This document shows positions 1 to 7,997 of a stretch of DNA of 64,000 nucleotides, one piece after another (position 1 is the first letter of the stretch; every line of letters begins with the position of its first letter). Position numbers and translations under genes: made by a program. This stretch comes from Arthrobacter sp. zg-Y238 (GTDB lineage Bacteria; Actinomycetota; Actinomycetes; Actinomycetales; Micrococcaceae). The notes under the pieces were generated by a model. It had not been told where the DNA came from, did no database searches, and saw only the letters and a program-made list of their open reading frames with translations. The stretch is taken from positions 434,001-498,000 of the forward strand of contig NZ_JANFLU010000001.1 in the NCBI RefSeq assembly GCF_024385525.1, read 5' to 3'.

Positions 1-441
1 GAGCAGGGGGCTCACCGGGGCCTGGACGTAGCTGCGGTGCAGCAGGGTTGAGGAGACAATGTGCCAGCTGCTGGACAGGGTCACCGGGTCAGCGAGCTTC
101 CAGCCCGCCTTTTCCAGTGCGCCCCGCAGCTGTCCCTCGCTGCCCAGGAAGGCCAGGTTGACGGCGTCGCCGAACAGGCCGGCACTGGTGCGGGTGCGGC
201 CCATGAAGTAGTTCGGGATGAAAATCTGGGTCAGGACCCGGTCCAGGCGCGGCAGCACCAGATACGCCAGCGCCGCCCAGAACACCACCAGAAACCAGAC
301 GTGCCGTTGCTGAAGGCTTTCCTCCAGCAGGAACACGGCAAACCAAGCCGCCCCGATGGCGCTGAACGTGAAGAAAGCCCAGTCGACGGCGGTTGCCGCC
401 GGTCCGCCGTCGGACTCCTCCACGGGGCCCGGCCGGATCAT
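1..441 (-). CDS. LssY C-terminal-domain membrane protein (partial, runs off the window)
   Basis: The frame is open from an ATG at 441 to the window edge, giving 147 residues of the N-terminal part. After a short polar start there are two hydrophobic segments (about residues 23-45 and 51-70), then a soluble stretch with GRTRTSAGLFGDAVNLAFLG and a following GWKLADPVTLSS. This pattern is typical of the LssY C-terminal domain, found alone or attached to PAP2/DedA membrane proteins. The biochemical role of the family is not well defined. It lies 7 bases downstream of the small gene at 449-688 and is probably co-transcribed with it. The C-terminus is not visible. Confidence 0.6.
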   Translation of the reverse strand, partial: MIRPGPVEESDGGPAATAVDWAFFTFSAIGAAWFAVFLLEESLQQRHVWFLVVFWAALAYLVLPRLDRVLTQIFIPNYFMGRTRTSAGLFGDAVNLAFLGSEGQLRGALEKAGWKLADPVTLSSSWHIVSSTLLHRSYVQAPVSPLL

Positions 442-448
442 CCGGAAG

Positions 449-688
449 TCAGAGCCCCGGTATTTCGCCGTTGGACTTGGCTTCGATCCAGTCCACGGCG
501 GCATCCGGCAGATAGTAGGACCCGCTGCCATCGGAAGCCATGCCTCGGCTGCGGGAGATGTCCTCCACCACCCACGCCTCCACCGCGTCGCCGTTATTGG
601 CGGTCAGCCACTCGCGGGACTCAGAGGTGAGCATCGGCCACCAGAGGGCAATGCCCAGGTCATCGCGCTCAAACTGTTCATCAGTCAT
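449..688 (-). CDS. Small hypothetical protein (79 aa)
   Basis: The ATG start gives MTDEQFERDDLGIALWW and the product ends ...KSNGEIPGL. It is acidic and soluble, with no membrane segment or known motif that I can see. The longer open frame upstream (to 847) runs through low-complexity Arg/Pro codons, so the internal ATG is preferred, although no Shine-Dalgarno sequence is obvious. It directly precedes the LssY-like gene on the same strand. I do not recognise the family. Confidence 0.5.
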   Translation of the reverse strand: MTDEQFERDDLGIALWWPMLTSESREWLTANNGDAVEAWVVEDISRSRGMASDGSGSYYLPDAAVDWIEAKSNGEIPGL

Positions 689-835
689 GGCTAAAACTCT
701 GGCACTAACGGGCCGGCGGGTCGACGGTCTGCGCTTCCCGGTTACCGGCCGGCCGTGAATTCCGGTGCAGGCGCAGCGGTGAGCCAGCAGTGGTGTACCG
801 GGCCGTCGCGGGGAGGGCGTGGAGGGTCTGCTGCA

Positions 836-929
836 TCGAAAGAGCACAAATTACCGATTTTCAGCCGAAAAACGGTAACTATTGCCCTTTCGATTCGCGA
901 AACGGTAACTATTGCCCTTTCGATTCGCG
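836..929. repeat. Dispersed hairpin element, copy 1, with a 30-bp tandem duplication of its right arm
   Basis: The left arm (836-856, TCGAAAGAGCACAAATTACCG) pairs with the right arm (873-893, CGGTAACTATTGCCCTTTCGA) at about 17 of 21 positions. The right arm plus flank (873-902) is then repeated directly at 903-929. The same arm consensus, CGGTAAYTAnTGyCYTTTCG, occurs at 45401-45467 and 48983-49044. The rest of the gap from 689 to 1026 shows no convincing gene. The element lies upstream of the guanidine riboswitch and could influence that transcript, but this is inference. Confidence 0.75.
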
Positions 930-1026
930 CCAGGACCACGGCATCAGCCGGTTCACCCGCCGCGAAGCCAGGTTGCCCCGGAAAACCGGACGTGCGACCG
1001 TGGAAGGGAGGCCGCGACACGGTCTC

Positions 1027-1068
1027 CCGGACGAGGGGTGCCGTACCCGGTGTGCGACAAGACGGCCC
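1027..1068 (+). promoter_or_regulatory. Guanidine-III riboswitch
   Basis: The segment reads CCGGACGAGGGGTGCCGTAC then CCGGTGTGCGACAAGACGGC. It matches, nearly base for base, my memory of the guanidine-III (ykkC-III) aptamer: CCGG-ACGAGG, GCCGU, ACCCGG, ACAAGACGG. The 5' CCGG can pair with the internal CCGG, and GCCGT pairs with ACGGC to make the pseudoknot. It ends one base before the ribosome binding site AAGGGAG (1069-1075) of a SugE/Gdx gene. That gene is the expected target, because these riboswitches sense guanidinium and control its export. Translational control is inferred from the overlap with the binding site. Confidence 0.9.
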
Positions 1069-1081
1069 AAGGGAGACTCTC

Positions 1082-1396
1082 ATGTCATGGATTGTTCTGG
1101 TGCTGTCCGGCGTCCTGGAAGCAGTGTGGGCCACCGCCCTGGACAAATCACAGGGCTTCAGCCGGTTCTGGCCCTCCGCCATCTTCGTTACCGCCCTGCT
1201 GGCGAGCATGGCCGGACTCGCTTATGCCATGCGGGAACTGCCGCTTGGCACCTCATACGCTGTCTGGGTGGGCATCGGCGCCACGCTGACCGTCATCTAC
1301 GCCATGGCCACGGGCGCGGAATCGGTGTCCCTGCTGAAGATCCTGTTCCTCGCCATGATCGTCGGCGGCGTCATCGGACTGAAGACACTCCACTAA
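1082..1396 (+). CDS. sugE: Small multidrug resistance family guanidinium exporter (Gdx/SugE type)
   Basis: A 104-residue, four-helix SMR protein. The start MSWIVLVLSGVLEAVWATAL carries the LE..WA signature that separates Gdx/SugE guanidinium exporters from EmrE-type multidrug pumps, with the proton/substrate-coupling Glu at position 13. Helix breaks are visible around KSQGFSR, MRELPLGTSYA and TGAESVS. SMR proteins work as antiparallel dimers in the inner membrane. The guanidine-III riboswitch immediately upstream and the AAGGGAG ribosome site fix both the start and the function: export of guanidinium in exchange for protons. It appears to be a single-component exporter. Confidence 0.92.
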   Translation: MSWIVLVLSGVLEAVWATALDKSQGFSRFWPSAIFVTALLASMAGLAYAMRELPLGTSYAVWVGIGATLTVIYAMATGAESVSLLKILFLAMIVGGVIGLKTLH

Positions 1397-1427
1397 AAAG
1401 GCGCCCACGCCCGCTAGATTGGACGGC

Positions 1428-2114
1428 ATGACTGCTGCGGGGGCCGTGCTCGAGATTTCCAACCTACTGGTGGGCTACGCCGGTGCACCCGTCTGCGGCG
1501 CCATCACCGCCTCGGCGGACGTCGGCGAGATCCTCGGCGTCGTGGGCTTCAACGGCGCCGGCAAATCCACCGCCGCCCGCACCATCGCCGGGAAACAGCT
1601 GATGCTCGACGGCGAGGTACGCGTACACGGGCTGCCCGCCAACGAGGACGCCATCCCGTTCCGCCGGCAGGTGGCCGCACTCTTCGACGAGGATGCGTTC
1701 TTCCCTTCCCTGTCACTGCGGGAACACCTGCAGCTGGTCGCCCGCGGGCACGGGGTCGCGGACCCGGACGCCGCCGTCGACGCGGAACTGGACTTTTTCG
1801 GCCTGCAGGACCGCGCCGACGCCGTCCCGGAGTCGGTCTCCTCCGGCCAGCGACGGCGGCTGCTGCTCGCCTCGGCCCTGATCCGGCCGTCCTCCCTGCT
1901 GATCCTCGACGAACCGGAACAGCGCCTGGACCCGGTGATGCGCGAACGGGTGGGGAAGCGGATCCGCCGGTACGCCGACGACGGCGGGACGGTGCTGCTC
2001 GTGACCCACGACCCCGCGCTGCTGCTGGCGACGGCGGGACGCTGCCTGCTGATCGATGACGAGGTGCAGGAGATCGAGCCGGCGCTCGCCGCGGCCGAGA
2101 TCGCGGGCCGGTAA
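1428..2114 (+). CDS. ABC transporter ATP-binding protein
   Basis: A 228-residue ABC ATPase with Walker A GFNGAGKS (about residues 40-47), signature SSGQRRRLLLA, Walker B LLILDEP followed by a degenerate D-loop (EQRLDP), and the switch histidine in LVTHD. The ATG at 1428 is chosen over a TTG three codons upstream. It is followed 3 bases later by a polytopic membrane gene, so the two form an ATPase-permease pair of the ABC exporter type. The substrate cannot be read from the sequence. Confidence 0.85.
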   Translation: MTAAGAVLEISNLLVGYAGAPVCGAITASADVGEILGVVGFNGAGKSTAARTIAGKQLMLDGEVRVHGLPANEDAIPFRRQVAALFDEDAFFPSLSLREHLQLVARGHGVADPDAAVDAELDFFGLQDRADAVPESVSSGQRRRLLLASALIRPSSLLILDEPEQRLDPVMRERVGKRIRRYADDGGTVLLVTHDPALLLATAGRCLLIDDEVQEIEPALAAAEIAGR

Positions 2115-2117
2115 CCT

Positions 2118-3665
2118 GTGACGCTCAGTGAAGCCGCCGGCCTGCCGACGGAGTTCAACCCCGCCCGCTACAGCCGTGTCGCCTCGCGGGAACACCGCCG
2201 CGGCAGCGTCCGCGTCCGGGATGTGCTGCTGGATGCCTATGCCACCTTGCTGGGGGTCGCAACCATCGGAGCGCTGGCCGGGGGACTGGTTTTAGCGATG
2301 CGGAACGAGGTCGCGAAGGCTCTGGGTCCCGGAACCGGCGGCCGCCGCACCATCGTGGCCGCGGACTGGAGTGCCCTGCCCGACGGCGCGGCGGTGACCG
2401 TCCTGCTGTTCGCGGTCCTGGCTGCGGTGATGGCCGGGGCGCGGAAGCTCGGGCCGGTGGCCGTGGCCTCGGCCGAGGGGTACTGGTGGCTGAGCCTGCC
2501 CGTGGACCGGCGCTCCTTCCTGGCCGGACCGCTGCTTCGCCGGGTGGGCCTGGTCTGGGCGGGAGGTGCGGTCCTATACCTTCCGGTCGGCTTCATCACC
2601 GACCTGCAGGCAACATTGGAAGGCCAATTCCTCGGCGCCGCCGTCTTCGGGCTGGCCGCGGTCTGTGCCCTGCTGGTTTCGGCCCTGCGGCAGTCGGCGG
2701 GGAACGGCTTCCCGGGCGGAGTGTCGGGCGCGGCCGGCGGGCTGGTGCTGCTGGCCGTGCTGAGTTTCTTTACCCGGCTGGCCGCCGCCGGGGAACTCTG
2801 GCCGTCCGCCGCAGCGCTTGCCGCCGTCGTCGGACTGTGGGCGCTGGTGTTCGCGCGGATGGGTGCGATCCCGGGCCGCGAGCTGATCCGCGGCGGCGGG
2901 GTGTCCGGGCACGCCGGTGCCGCGCTGTATCTGATGGACACCAACGAGCTCGGCCGGGCGTTCGCCGGCACTCCGCGCGGCCGGACGACCTCCCGTGCGC
3001 GGCGCTGGTACGCCAGGGGATCGCGCACCCCGTTCGGCGCACTGCTGCGGGCGGATGCCACCGCGTTCCTGCGCACTCCCGGGACCTGGGCCCGTCCCGT
3101 ACTGCTGCTCCTGCTGTGCCTCACGGTTCTGCTGTCCGCCGGGCAGCAGCCGGCGCCGCTGCAGCTGGTCATCATCCTGCTCACCGTCTGCGCGGTGGTT
3201 CCGGCGCTGGGTGCCCTGGCCCGGCAGACCGCGGTCACGCCGGGGCTGGACGCGCTGCTGCCGCTGTCCCCGGCACTGGTGCGGCTGAGCCGGACGGCCC
3301 TGCCCGCCGCCGCACTGGTGCTGTGGTCTGCAGGGTTCTGCGCCGTCCTGGTGCTGCTGGGTGCGGGCAGTCCGGCGTTGATCGGGCTCGGTGCGCTCGC
3401 CGGGGTCGGGTTTGGCGCCGCGGCGGTGCGGGGTGCCTACCGGCCGCTGCCGGACTGGACCGCTCCGCCGACAGAGACCGTGTTCGGCCCGGTGCCGTCC
3501 GCGCAGACCGGGTCTCTGGCCCAGGGGCTGGACGCGATCCTGCTGGCGGCGGTGCCGCTGCTGCTCGGCCTGTTTCTTGGCTACGTTCCCGGAGTGCTGC
3601 TCCTGGCGCAGGCGGGCTTTTCCGCGGTCTGCGTCCTGCTGGTGATGTACTCGCGTTCGAAGTAG
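2118..3665 (+). CDS. Polytopic membrane protein, ABC permease partner (DUF6297-like)
   Basis: The GTG start lies 3 bases after the ATPase stop. The 515-residue protein has an N-terminal cytoplasmic stretch and then many hydrophobic segments rich in Ala, Leu, Val and Gly (about 10-12), split by a polar loop around residues 255-310 (ELGRAFAGTPRGRTTSRARR). No catalytic motif is visible. The architecture and context fit an actinobacterial ABC-2-like permease of the DUF6297 type working with the upstream ATPase. The family label is recalled rather than searched. Confidence 0.7.
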   Translation: MTLSEAAGLPTEFNPARYSRVASREHRRGSVRVRDVLLDAYATLLGVATIGALAGGLVLAMRNEVAKALGPGTGGRRTIVAADWSALPDGAAVTVLLFAVLAAVMAGARKLGPVAVASAEGYWWLSLPVDRRSFLAGPLLRRVGLVWAGGAVLYLPVGFITDLQATLEGQFLGAAVFGLAAVCALLVSALRQSAGNGFPGGVSGAAGGLVLLAVLSFFTRLAAAGELWPSAAALAAVVGLWALVFARMGAIPGRELIRGGGVSGHAGAALYLMDTNELGRAFAGTPRGRTTSRARRWYARGSRTPFGALLRADATAFLRTPGTWARPVLLLLLCLTVLLSAGQQPAPLQLVIILLTVCAVVPALGALARQTAVTPGLDALLPLSPALVRLSRTALPAAALVLWSAGFCAVLVLLGAGSPALIGLGALAGVGFGAAAVRGAYRPLPDWTAPPTETVFGPVPSAQTGSLAQGLDAILLAAVPLLLGLFLGYVPGVLLLAQAGFSAVCVLLVMYSRSK

Positions 3666-3731
3666 AAGCGGCAGCCCATCATGCGTGCCTGCACCCTTGT
3701 GCGGGGAAAAACCGGAGGGTGGAGTTGGGGG

Positions 3732-4283
3732 ATGGGATCCCTTACATACTCCATGAACTGCTCGCTGGACGGGTACAGCGCCGACGCTGACGGTAACTTT
3801 GCCTGGCTGGAGCCGACCGAAGATTTTCTTGCCTCCCATTCCGAGGACCTGGAGGACGCGGCCACCGTGCTCTACGGGCGGCGGATGTACGAAACCCTGT
3901 CCGTGTGGGAGACCGACCGCGCGGCATCGGTTGGCCTTCCGGGGACTGACAGGTTCGCGGATGCCTGGTCGGCGGTGCCCAAGGTGGTGTTTTCCTCCAC
4001 CCTGCAGGATGTTTTCACCGGCCGGACGACTTTGGCACCCACCCTGACTCCGGAAGCCGTGGAACGGGCCAAGGCCGCGGGAAACGTCATGATCGGCGGA
4101 CCGGAACTGGCCAAGAGCGCCATGCGGATGGGGCTGGTGGACATTGTGTCGCTGGTGATCTGTCCGGTAATTGCCGGCGGCGGCACGCGGGCCCTGCCCG
4201 ACGGGTTGCCGCTGAACCTTCGCCTCCTGCGGGAACAACGCCTCGACAACGGGGGAGTCCGGGTGACCTACGCCGTGGGCTGA
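3732..4283 (+). CDS. Dihydrofolate reductase family protein (RibD C-terminal-like)
   Basis: The likely start is the ATG giving MGSLTYSMNCSLDGYSAD, 16 bases after a GGAGGG run; the frame upstream is not protein-like. The 183-residue product has the order typical of RibD-C/YyaP-type reductases: S.DGY..D..G near the start, TVLYGRRMYETLSVW, DRFADAWSAVPKVVFSSTL, then GNVMIGGPELAKSAMRMGLVD and PVIAGGGTRALPDG. Such proteins bind NADPH, but their substrates are mostly unknown. It stands alone and converges on the next gene. Confidence 0.85.
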   Translation: MGSLTYSMNCSLDGYSADADGNFAWLEPTEDFLASHSEDLEDAATVLYGRRMYETLSVWETDRAASVGLPGTDRFADAWSAVPKVVFSSTLQDVFTGRTTLAPTLTPEAVERAKAAGNVMIGGPELAKSAMRMGLVDIVSLVICPVIAGGGTRALPDGLPLNLRLLREQRLDNGGVRVTYAVG

Positions 4284-4290
4284 GGCGTTG

Positions 4291-4328
4291 CTTCCCGCGC
4301 GGCGGCCGGATCAGAGCCGCGCGGGAAG
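4291..4328. terminator. Bidirectional hairpin terminator between convergent genes
   Basis: A perfect 13-bp inverted repeat: CTTCCCGCGCGGC at 4291-4303 pairs with GCCGCGCGGGAAG at 4316-4328 across a 12-base loop. It sits exactly between two convergent genes (stops at 4283 and 4343). There is no long T tract, as is common in high-GC actinobacteria. Confidence 0.75.
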
Positions 4329-4342
4329 AACCCGGCTACCGC

Positions 4343-5059
4343 CTAGAAGAGGCGTTCGGCCACGTTCACCCGGGTGGCCGACGCCAGTGCAGACTCGACC
4401 TTCTCCTTGGGCGTTGTGCCCGGAGCCGAGGTCATCAGCTGGTCGTCGGGTGTGCTGGCATCCGCAAGGTACAGACGGGTGTAGCCTGCGGAGTCCGGCT
4501 CAAACCTCCAGCTCTCGGCCACGGTGCCCGCGTCGACGACGTCGTAGCCCAGCGCGTCGATGAGTGCGGCCGCCTCGGCCTTGGCCGAGTCGTCGTCAGA
4601 GGCGATGGGCAGCGCGGAGCGGTCAGCGGACCCGGCGGGGCGGGCCAGAAGCGGAATGTGATGGGCCAGGATGTTATTGAAGGCCTTGACGTACTGCGCT
4701 CCGGGAAGCCGGCTCTGCACCAGTTCGCTGGTGGTCACTGTGCTGTCATCAAGCTCGGCGATGTGCCCGTCCCGCGACGGGTAGTAATTGCTGGTGTCCA
4801 GGACGATCTTGCCGGCCAGCAGCCCGTCCGGAAGATTCCGGACCGCGTTCAACGGAATGGAAAGCACGACGGCGTCGCCGGATTTCGCGGCGTCTTCCAC
4901 CGTTCCGGCCTGCGCCAGCGGCCCGAGGTCGGCCACCAGTTCCGAGAGCGTTTCAGGTCCCCGCGAGTTGGCAATCACGACGTTCATACCCGCCGCAACC
5001 GCTAGCCGTGCGACTGCGGATCCGATGTTTCCGCTTCCAATGATTCCCAATGTCGGCAT
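4343..5059 (-). CDS. NAD(P)-binding reductase, F420:NADP oxidoreductase-like
   Basis: A 238-residue protein starting MPTLGIIGSGNIGSAVARLA, a GxGxxG/A Rossmann motif right at the N-terminus as in NADP-dependent F420 reductases and ProC-like oxidoreductases. Further features are NSRGPETL (phosphate-binding loop after beta-2), VVLSIPLNAVRNLP and VLDTSNYYPSRDG. The C-terminal half is helical. The upstream extension of the frame (to 5269) is Pro/Ser-rich and rejected. True F420 specificity is unproven, but the same window carries an F420 locus at 24-31 kb, so the role is plausible. Confidence 0.75.
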   Translation of the reverse strand: MPTLGIIGSGNIGSAVARLAVAAGMNVVIANSRGPETLSELVADLGPLAQAGTVEDAAKSGDAVVLSIPLNAVRNLPDGLLAGKIVLDTSNYYPSRDGHIAELDDSTVTTSELVQSRLPGAQYVKAFNNILAHHIPLLARPAGSADRSALPIASDDDSAKAEAAALIDALGYDVVDAGTVAESWRFEPDSAGYTRLYLADASTPDDQLMTSAPGTTPKEKVESALASATRVNVAERLF

Positions 5060-5198
5060 TGCGTATCCCTTCGATGATGTTCGGTTGGACTGGCACGCGT
5101 GTACTTCGGCAGTCCCTAAAGGAGGCAACTGCCCCTGCCGTGAAGGAATTCCCCTAGGCGACGGCGTCCCTGACGGCGGATTCCGGGCGGCGGACGCG

Positions 5199-6239
5199 CT
5201 AGGCGAACCGTATCCCGGCGGACATCGCGAGGTTTCGGGCTCCGGTGAAATGTTCGGCCGTGGCGGCACGGTTCAGCAGCCGTGCCGCCCGAACCATGAG
5301 GTTTCCCCGCCGACGCCGGCCGGCGTCGTAGCACTGCAGGCCGGCGGTCACGTCGGGAGCCGAACTGAGTGCGTCGATCAGGGCGACCGCGTCCAGAAGA
5401 GCGTCACAGGCGCCGCGGCCAAGGTTCGGTGCCATTCCGTGCGCAGCGTCGCCCAGCAGTGCCAAGTTGCCGGAAATGTAGGACGGGAGCGGCGGAACGT
5501 CGAACAGTTCCCGGTAATCAATCGGGTTTCCGTCCAGTTTCCCCAGGACCCGGGTGACGTCCGGATGCCACCCGCGGTAGAGGCTGCGCAGCAGTTCTGC
5601 CCCCTGGGCACCGATAGCCTCCGGGGAACCCAGCGGAGGAAGGTCCGTGGAACGGAGGCAGGCAAACCAGTTAGTGCTACCGGCATCCAGCGGCGTAATG
5701 CCGAACAGGCGGCCGCGCCCCCAGGTCTCGCTGACTCCGCCGGCCGGGCCGGGGACAACGCCCCGAAAGGCCACTGTTCCAAGCGCCCGGGGCGATATTC
5801 CGGTGGAGGCGGTGCGCAGGCGGCTGAAGATTCCGTCGGCGGCCACAACAACATCGGCAGAGGGCAGGGTTGAGGGCCCTGCAACCGGTGAATTCCATTG
5901 GATGACCCCGGCGGGCAAGTCCCCGGATAACGCCTCCAGCAGGACGGTGCGCGGCACCAGGCGGGCGGTCCGACTGCGGCCCATGGCGGCGATCTGGCTG
6001 CCGTCCGGTTTCAGGATCCGTGCGCCCTGCTCCACCACCGAACCGGCGCGGACTGCGTCACCGGCGCCCAACGCGTCGAGGGCCCGCATCGCCTCGGGCC
6101 ACATGGCCGGCGCCGTTCCGCTGCCGGGCAGGTTCGCGCCGCGTTCGAGCACCTGGACCGACCATCCTGCGCGGAGCAGCCCCCGCGCAACGGCGGTTCC
6201 TGCGATACCCGCTCCGACGATCAGTGCTGAACCGCGCAT
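5199..6239 (-). CDS. FAD-dependent monooxygenase/oxidoreductase
   Basis: A 346-residue flavoprotein. The FAD-binding dinucleotide fold is at the start (ALIVGAGIAGTAVARGLLRAG, then VQVLERG). The second FAD motif is NLALLGDAAHGMAPNLGRGA (about residues 270-290), with an ADVVVAADGIFSRLR motif between them. This order is that of the class A aromatic hydroxylase (UbiH/PHBH) superfamily. It is shorter than most (about 380-400 residues) but looks complete. The substrate is unknown. The 139-base gap to the reductase gene at 5059 shows no gene. Confidence 0.8.
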   Translation of the reverse strand: MRGSALIVGAGIAGTAVARGLLRAGWSVQVLERGANLPGSGTAPAMWPEAMRALDALGAGDAVRAGSVVEQGARILKPDGSQIAAMGRSRTARLVPRTVLLEALSGDLPAGVIQWNSPVAGPSTLPSADVVVAADGIFSRLRTASTGISPRALGTVAFRGVVPGPAGGVSETWGRGRLFGITPLDAGSTNWFACLRSTDLPPLGSPEAIGAQGAELLRSLYRGWHPDVTRVLGKLDGNPIDYRELFDVPPLPSYISGNLALLGDAAHGMAPNLGRGACDALLDAVALIDALSSAPDVTAGLQCYDAGRRRRGNLMVRAARLLNRAATAEHFTGARNLAMSAGIRFA

Positions 6240-6319
6240 GACCTCTCCTCATCAATGGTCCGGTTCCGGCCGGCTCGGGGGCGGCCCCTGCCTGCTGTAG
6301 ATTCCGCTCCTGCCGGAAT

Positions 6320-7036
6320 CTACGCCGCCTGCTGCCTGCTGTCGACGTCGGCCTCGTGGACCGCTCCGCTATTCCGCACCCGGCGGAAGCCGACGACCGT
6401 CAGGTAAATCCCCAGCGACGCCTCCCAGATGATCTCCGGAAGGGTGGCCAGCGCGGACGGAACCGAGGACTGTCCGTAGGCGCCGAAAAGCACGGCAATA
6501 CCGGACAGCGACATCAGCGGACCGCCGATCAGCCCGAACAGTGCCATCGGCCGCGGCACCAGGTGCGAGCGGTACATCAGGAACCCCAGCAGCAGCCCGT
6601 TGCCGATGCCCACCACGAACCCCGGGCCGAGCAGGAAGGTCCAGCCGTGCACCGCCACCAGCGCCCGGGCCACGGGCAAGTACTCCCCGGCGTCGGCCCC
6701 GGCGGTCTGCCGCAGCGTCACCACGGTGAGCACGCTGAGAATCCCGACGGAGATCAGCGCGCATTCCATGATGCGGGCCGCGACATAACCGACCGCAGCG
6801 GTCTCGCTGTGCCGGCGGAGGACGGGAAACAGCACGACGGCGGTGCCGATGTTCGCGACGATCAGCACCAGTTCGCAGACCGTGCCGAGCAGGATCCGGG
6901 TGTCCGTGCCGGGTCCGGCGAGGTAGTCCGGGCCGGTCAGCAGCGGTGCGTACAGGGCAGCCCCGGCGATGGCGGAGGCGAAGGTGAGGAGGAAAAGGAT
7001 CCCGGCGGTCCGGGCGGTCCGGTTGGAGGCGTGCAT
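6320..7036 (-). CDS. DUF4386-type integral membrane protein
   Basis: The start MHASNRTARTAGILFLLTF is chosen for its GGAGCACC ribosome site; an upstream ATG at 7105 would place the start inside the operator region. The 238-residue protein has about six hydrophobic segments with a conserved-looking RIMECALISVGILS helix, as in the DUF4386 family of unknown function. It diverges from a TetR regulator gene across a region with two matching palindromes, so it is most likely the TetR target. A role in envelope stress or efflux is possible but not shown. Confidence 0.75.
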   Translation of the reverse strand: MHASNRTARTAGILFLLTFASAIAGAALYAPLLTGPDYLAGPGTDTRILLGTVCELVLIVANIGTAVVLFPVLRRHSETAAVGYVAARIMECALISVGILSVLTVVTLRQTAGADAGEYLPVARALVAVHGWTFLLGPGFVVGIGNGLLLGFLMYRSHLVPRPMALFGLIGGPLMSLSGIAVLFGAYGQSSVPSALATLPEIIWEASLGIYLTVVGFRRVRNSGAVHEADVDSRQQAA

Positions 7037-7057
7037 GGTGCTCCTGTCGGCCAGAAA

Positions 7058-7105
7058 GTGTACTGCGTACACCTGATGCGACGAACCTAGGTGTATGTCG
7101 TACAC
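7058..7105. promoter_or_regulatory. Twin TetR operators in a divergent promoter region
   Basis: Two copies of the same dyad lie between the divergent genes: GTGTACTGCGTACAC at 7058-7072 and GTGTATGTCGTACAC at 7091-7105. Arms are GTGTAC/GTACAC with a 3-base spacer, and the centres are 33 bases apart, about three helical turns. The spacing favours cooperative binding on one DNA face. Binding by the neighbouring TetR protein is inferred from location. Confidence 0.75.
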
Positions 7106-7139
7106 TCTGTCAAGGATCGATTTCCCGGAAGGCGGCTCT

Positions 7140-7841
7140 GTGGGACAGGTACCGAAGGATCGGCAGCAGGAAGCATCCGCGCGCCGGCCGCGACTGAACC
7201 GGGACGCCGTGCTGCGCGCCGGCGTCGTACTGGCCGATCAGGTGGGCATCGACGGCTTCACCATGCGCACGCTTTCCCAGGAACTCGGCGTGGTGCCCAT
7301 GGCGCTGTACAAGCATGTGGCGAACAAGCAGGAACTGCTCGAGGGCATGGTGGACCTGGTGTGGGCGGAGGTCACGGAGCCGGACAGGGGACACGGCTGG
7401 AAGCAGGCGATGCGTGATCGTGCCGTCTCCCTCCGGGCCGCACTGGTCACGCACCGCTGGGCCGTGGGGCTGATGGAGGCGGCCGGCCGGCCGGGACCGG
7501 AGAACCTGCGCCAGCACAACGCGCTGCTGGGCTGCCTGCGGCAGAGCGGATTCTCCTTCCGCAGCACCGTCCACGTCACCAGCCTGCTGGATGCTTACGT
7601 GTACGGCTTCGCACTGCAGCAGAAGACCCTGTCCTTCGAGACCCCCGAGGAATCGGCCGAGGCCGCGGCAGCCACCCGCGACGGTGAAACGGCGGAGGCG
7701 GCCGCCCGGTATCCGTACCTGCTCGAAGTGGTGGGGGAGCTGGCGAAGGAAGGCTACGACTACGACGCCGAGTTCACCGTCGGGCTGGACGTCCTGCTGG
7801 ACGGCATCGAGGTTCTGCGGGGTTCCTGGCGCGACGGCTAG
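7140..7841 (+). CDS. TetR family transcriptional regulator (TetR_C actinobacterial type)
   Basis: The start is GTG at 7140, behind an excellent GGAAGG ribosome site 7 bases upstream. The ATG at 7095 would lie inside the second operator and is rejected. The 233-residue protein has an N-terminal helix-turn-helix (RDAVLRAGVVLADQVGIDGFTMRTLSQELGVVPMALYKHVANK split over about residues 20-62) and a helical ligand domain of about 150 residues like that of TetR/tetracycline-repressor-type C-domains. It probably represses itself and the divergent DUF4386 gene through the twin palindromes. Confidence 0.88.
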   Translation: MGQVPKDRQQEASARRPRLNRDAVLRAGVVLADQVGIDGFTMRTLSQELGVVPMALYKHVANKQELLEGMVDLVWAEVTEPDRGHGWKQAMRDRAVSLRAALVTHRWAVGLMEAAGRPGPENLRQHNALLGCLRQSGFSFRSTVHVTSLLDAYVYGFALQQKTLSFETPEESAEAAAATRDGETAEAAARYPYLLEVVGELAKEGYDYDAEFTVGLDVLLDGIEVLRGSWRDG

Positions 7842-7997
7842 GTTCGCCGGCGCGGATGGCGTGAACGACGACGTCGCCGGCTCCACGTTTCGCCGCAGGA
7901 GCCATGTCCGGTGACCATGGACCCCCCGACATGAGGTAGATTTTTCGCGCAGGACTAATGAGCAAGTATTTTGGCTACATTCCGGGGGTAACTGCCA

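Noticed and set aside
4343-5059. Assignment as a genuine F420:NADP oxidoreductase (Fno)
   Set aside because: The Rossmann start fits, but the rest is not diagnostic for Fno; kept as Fno-like only.
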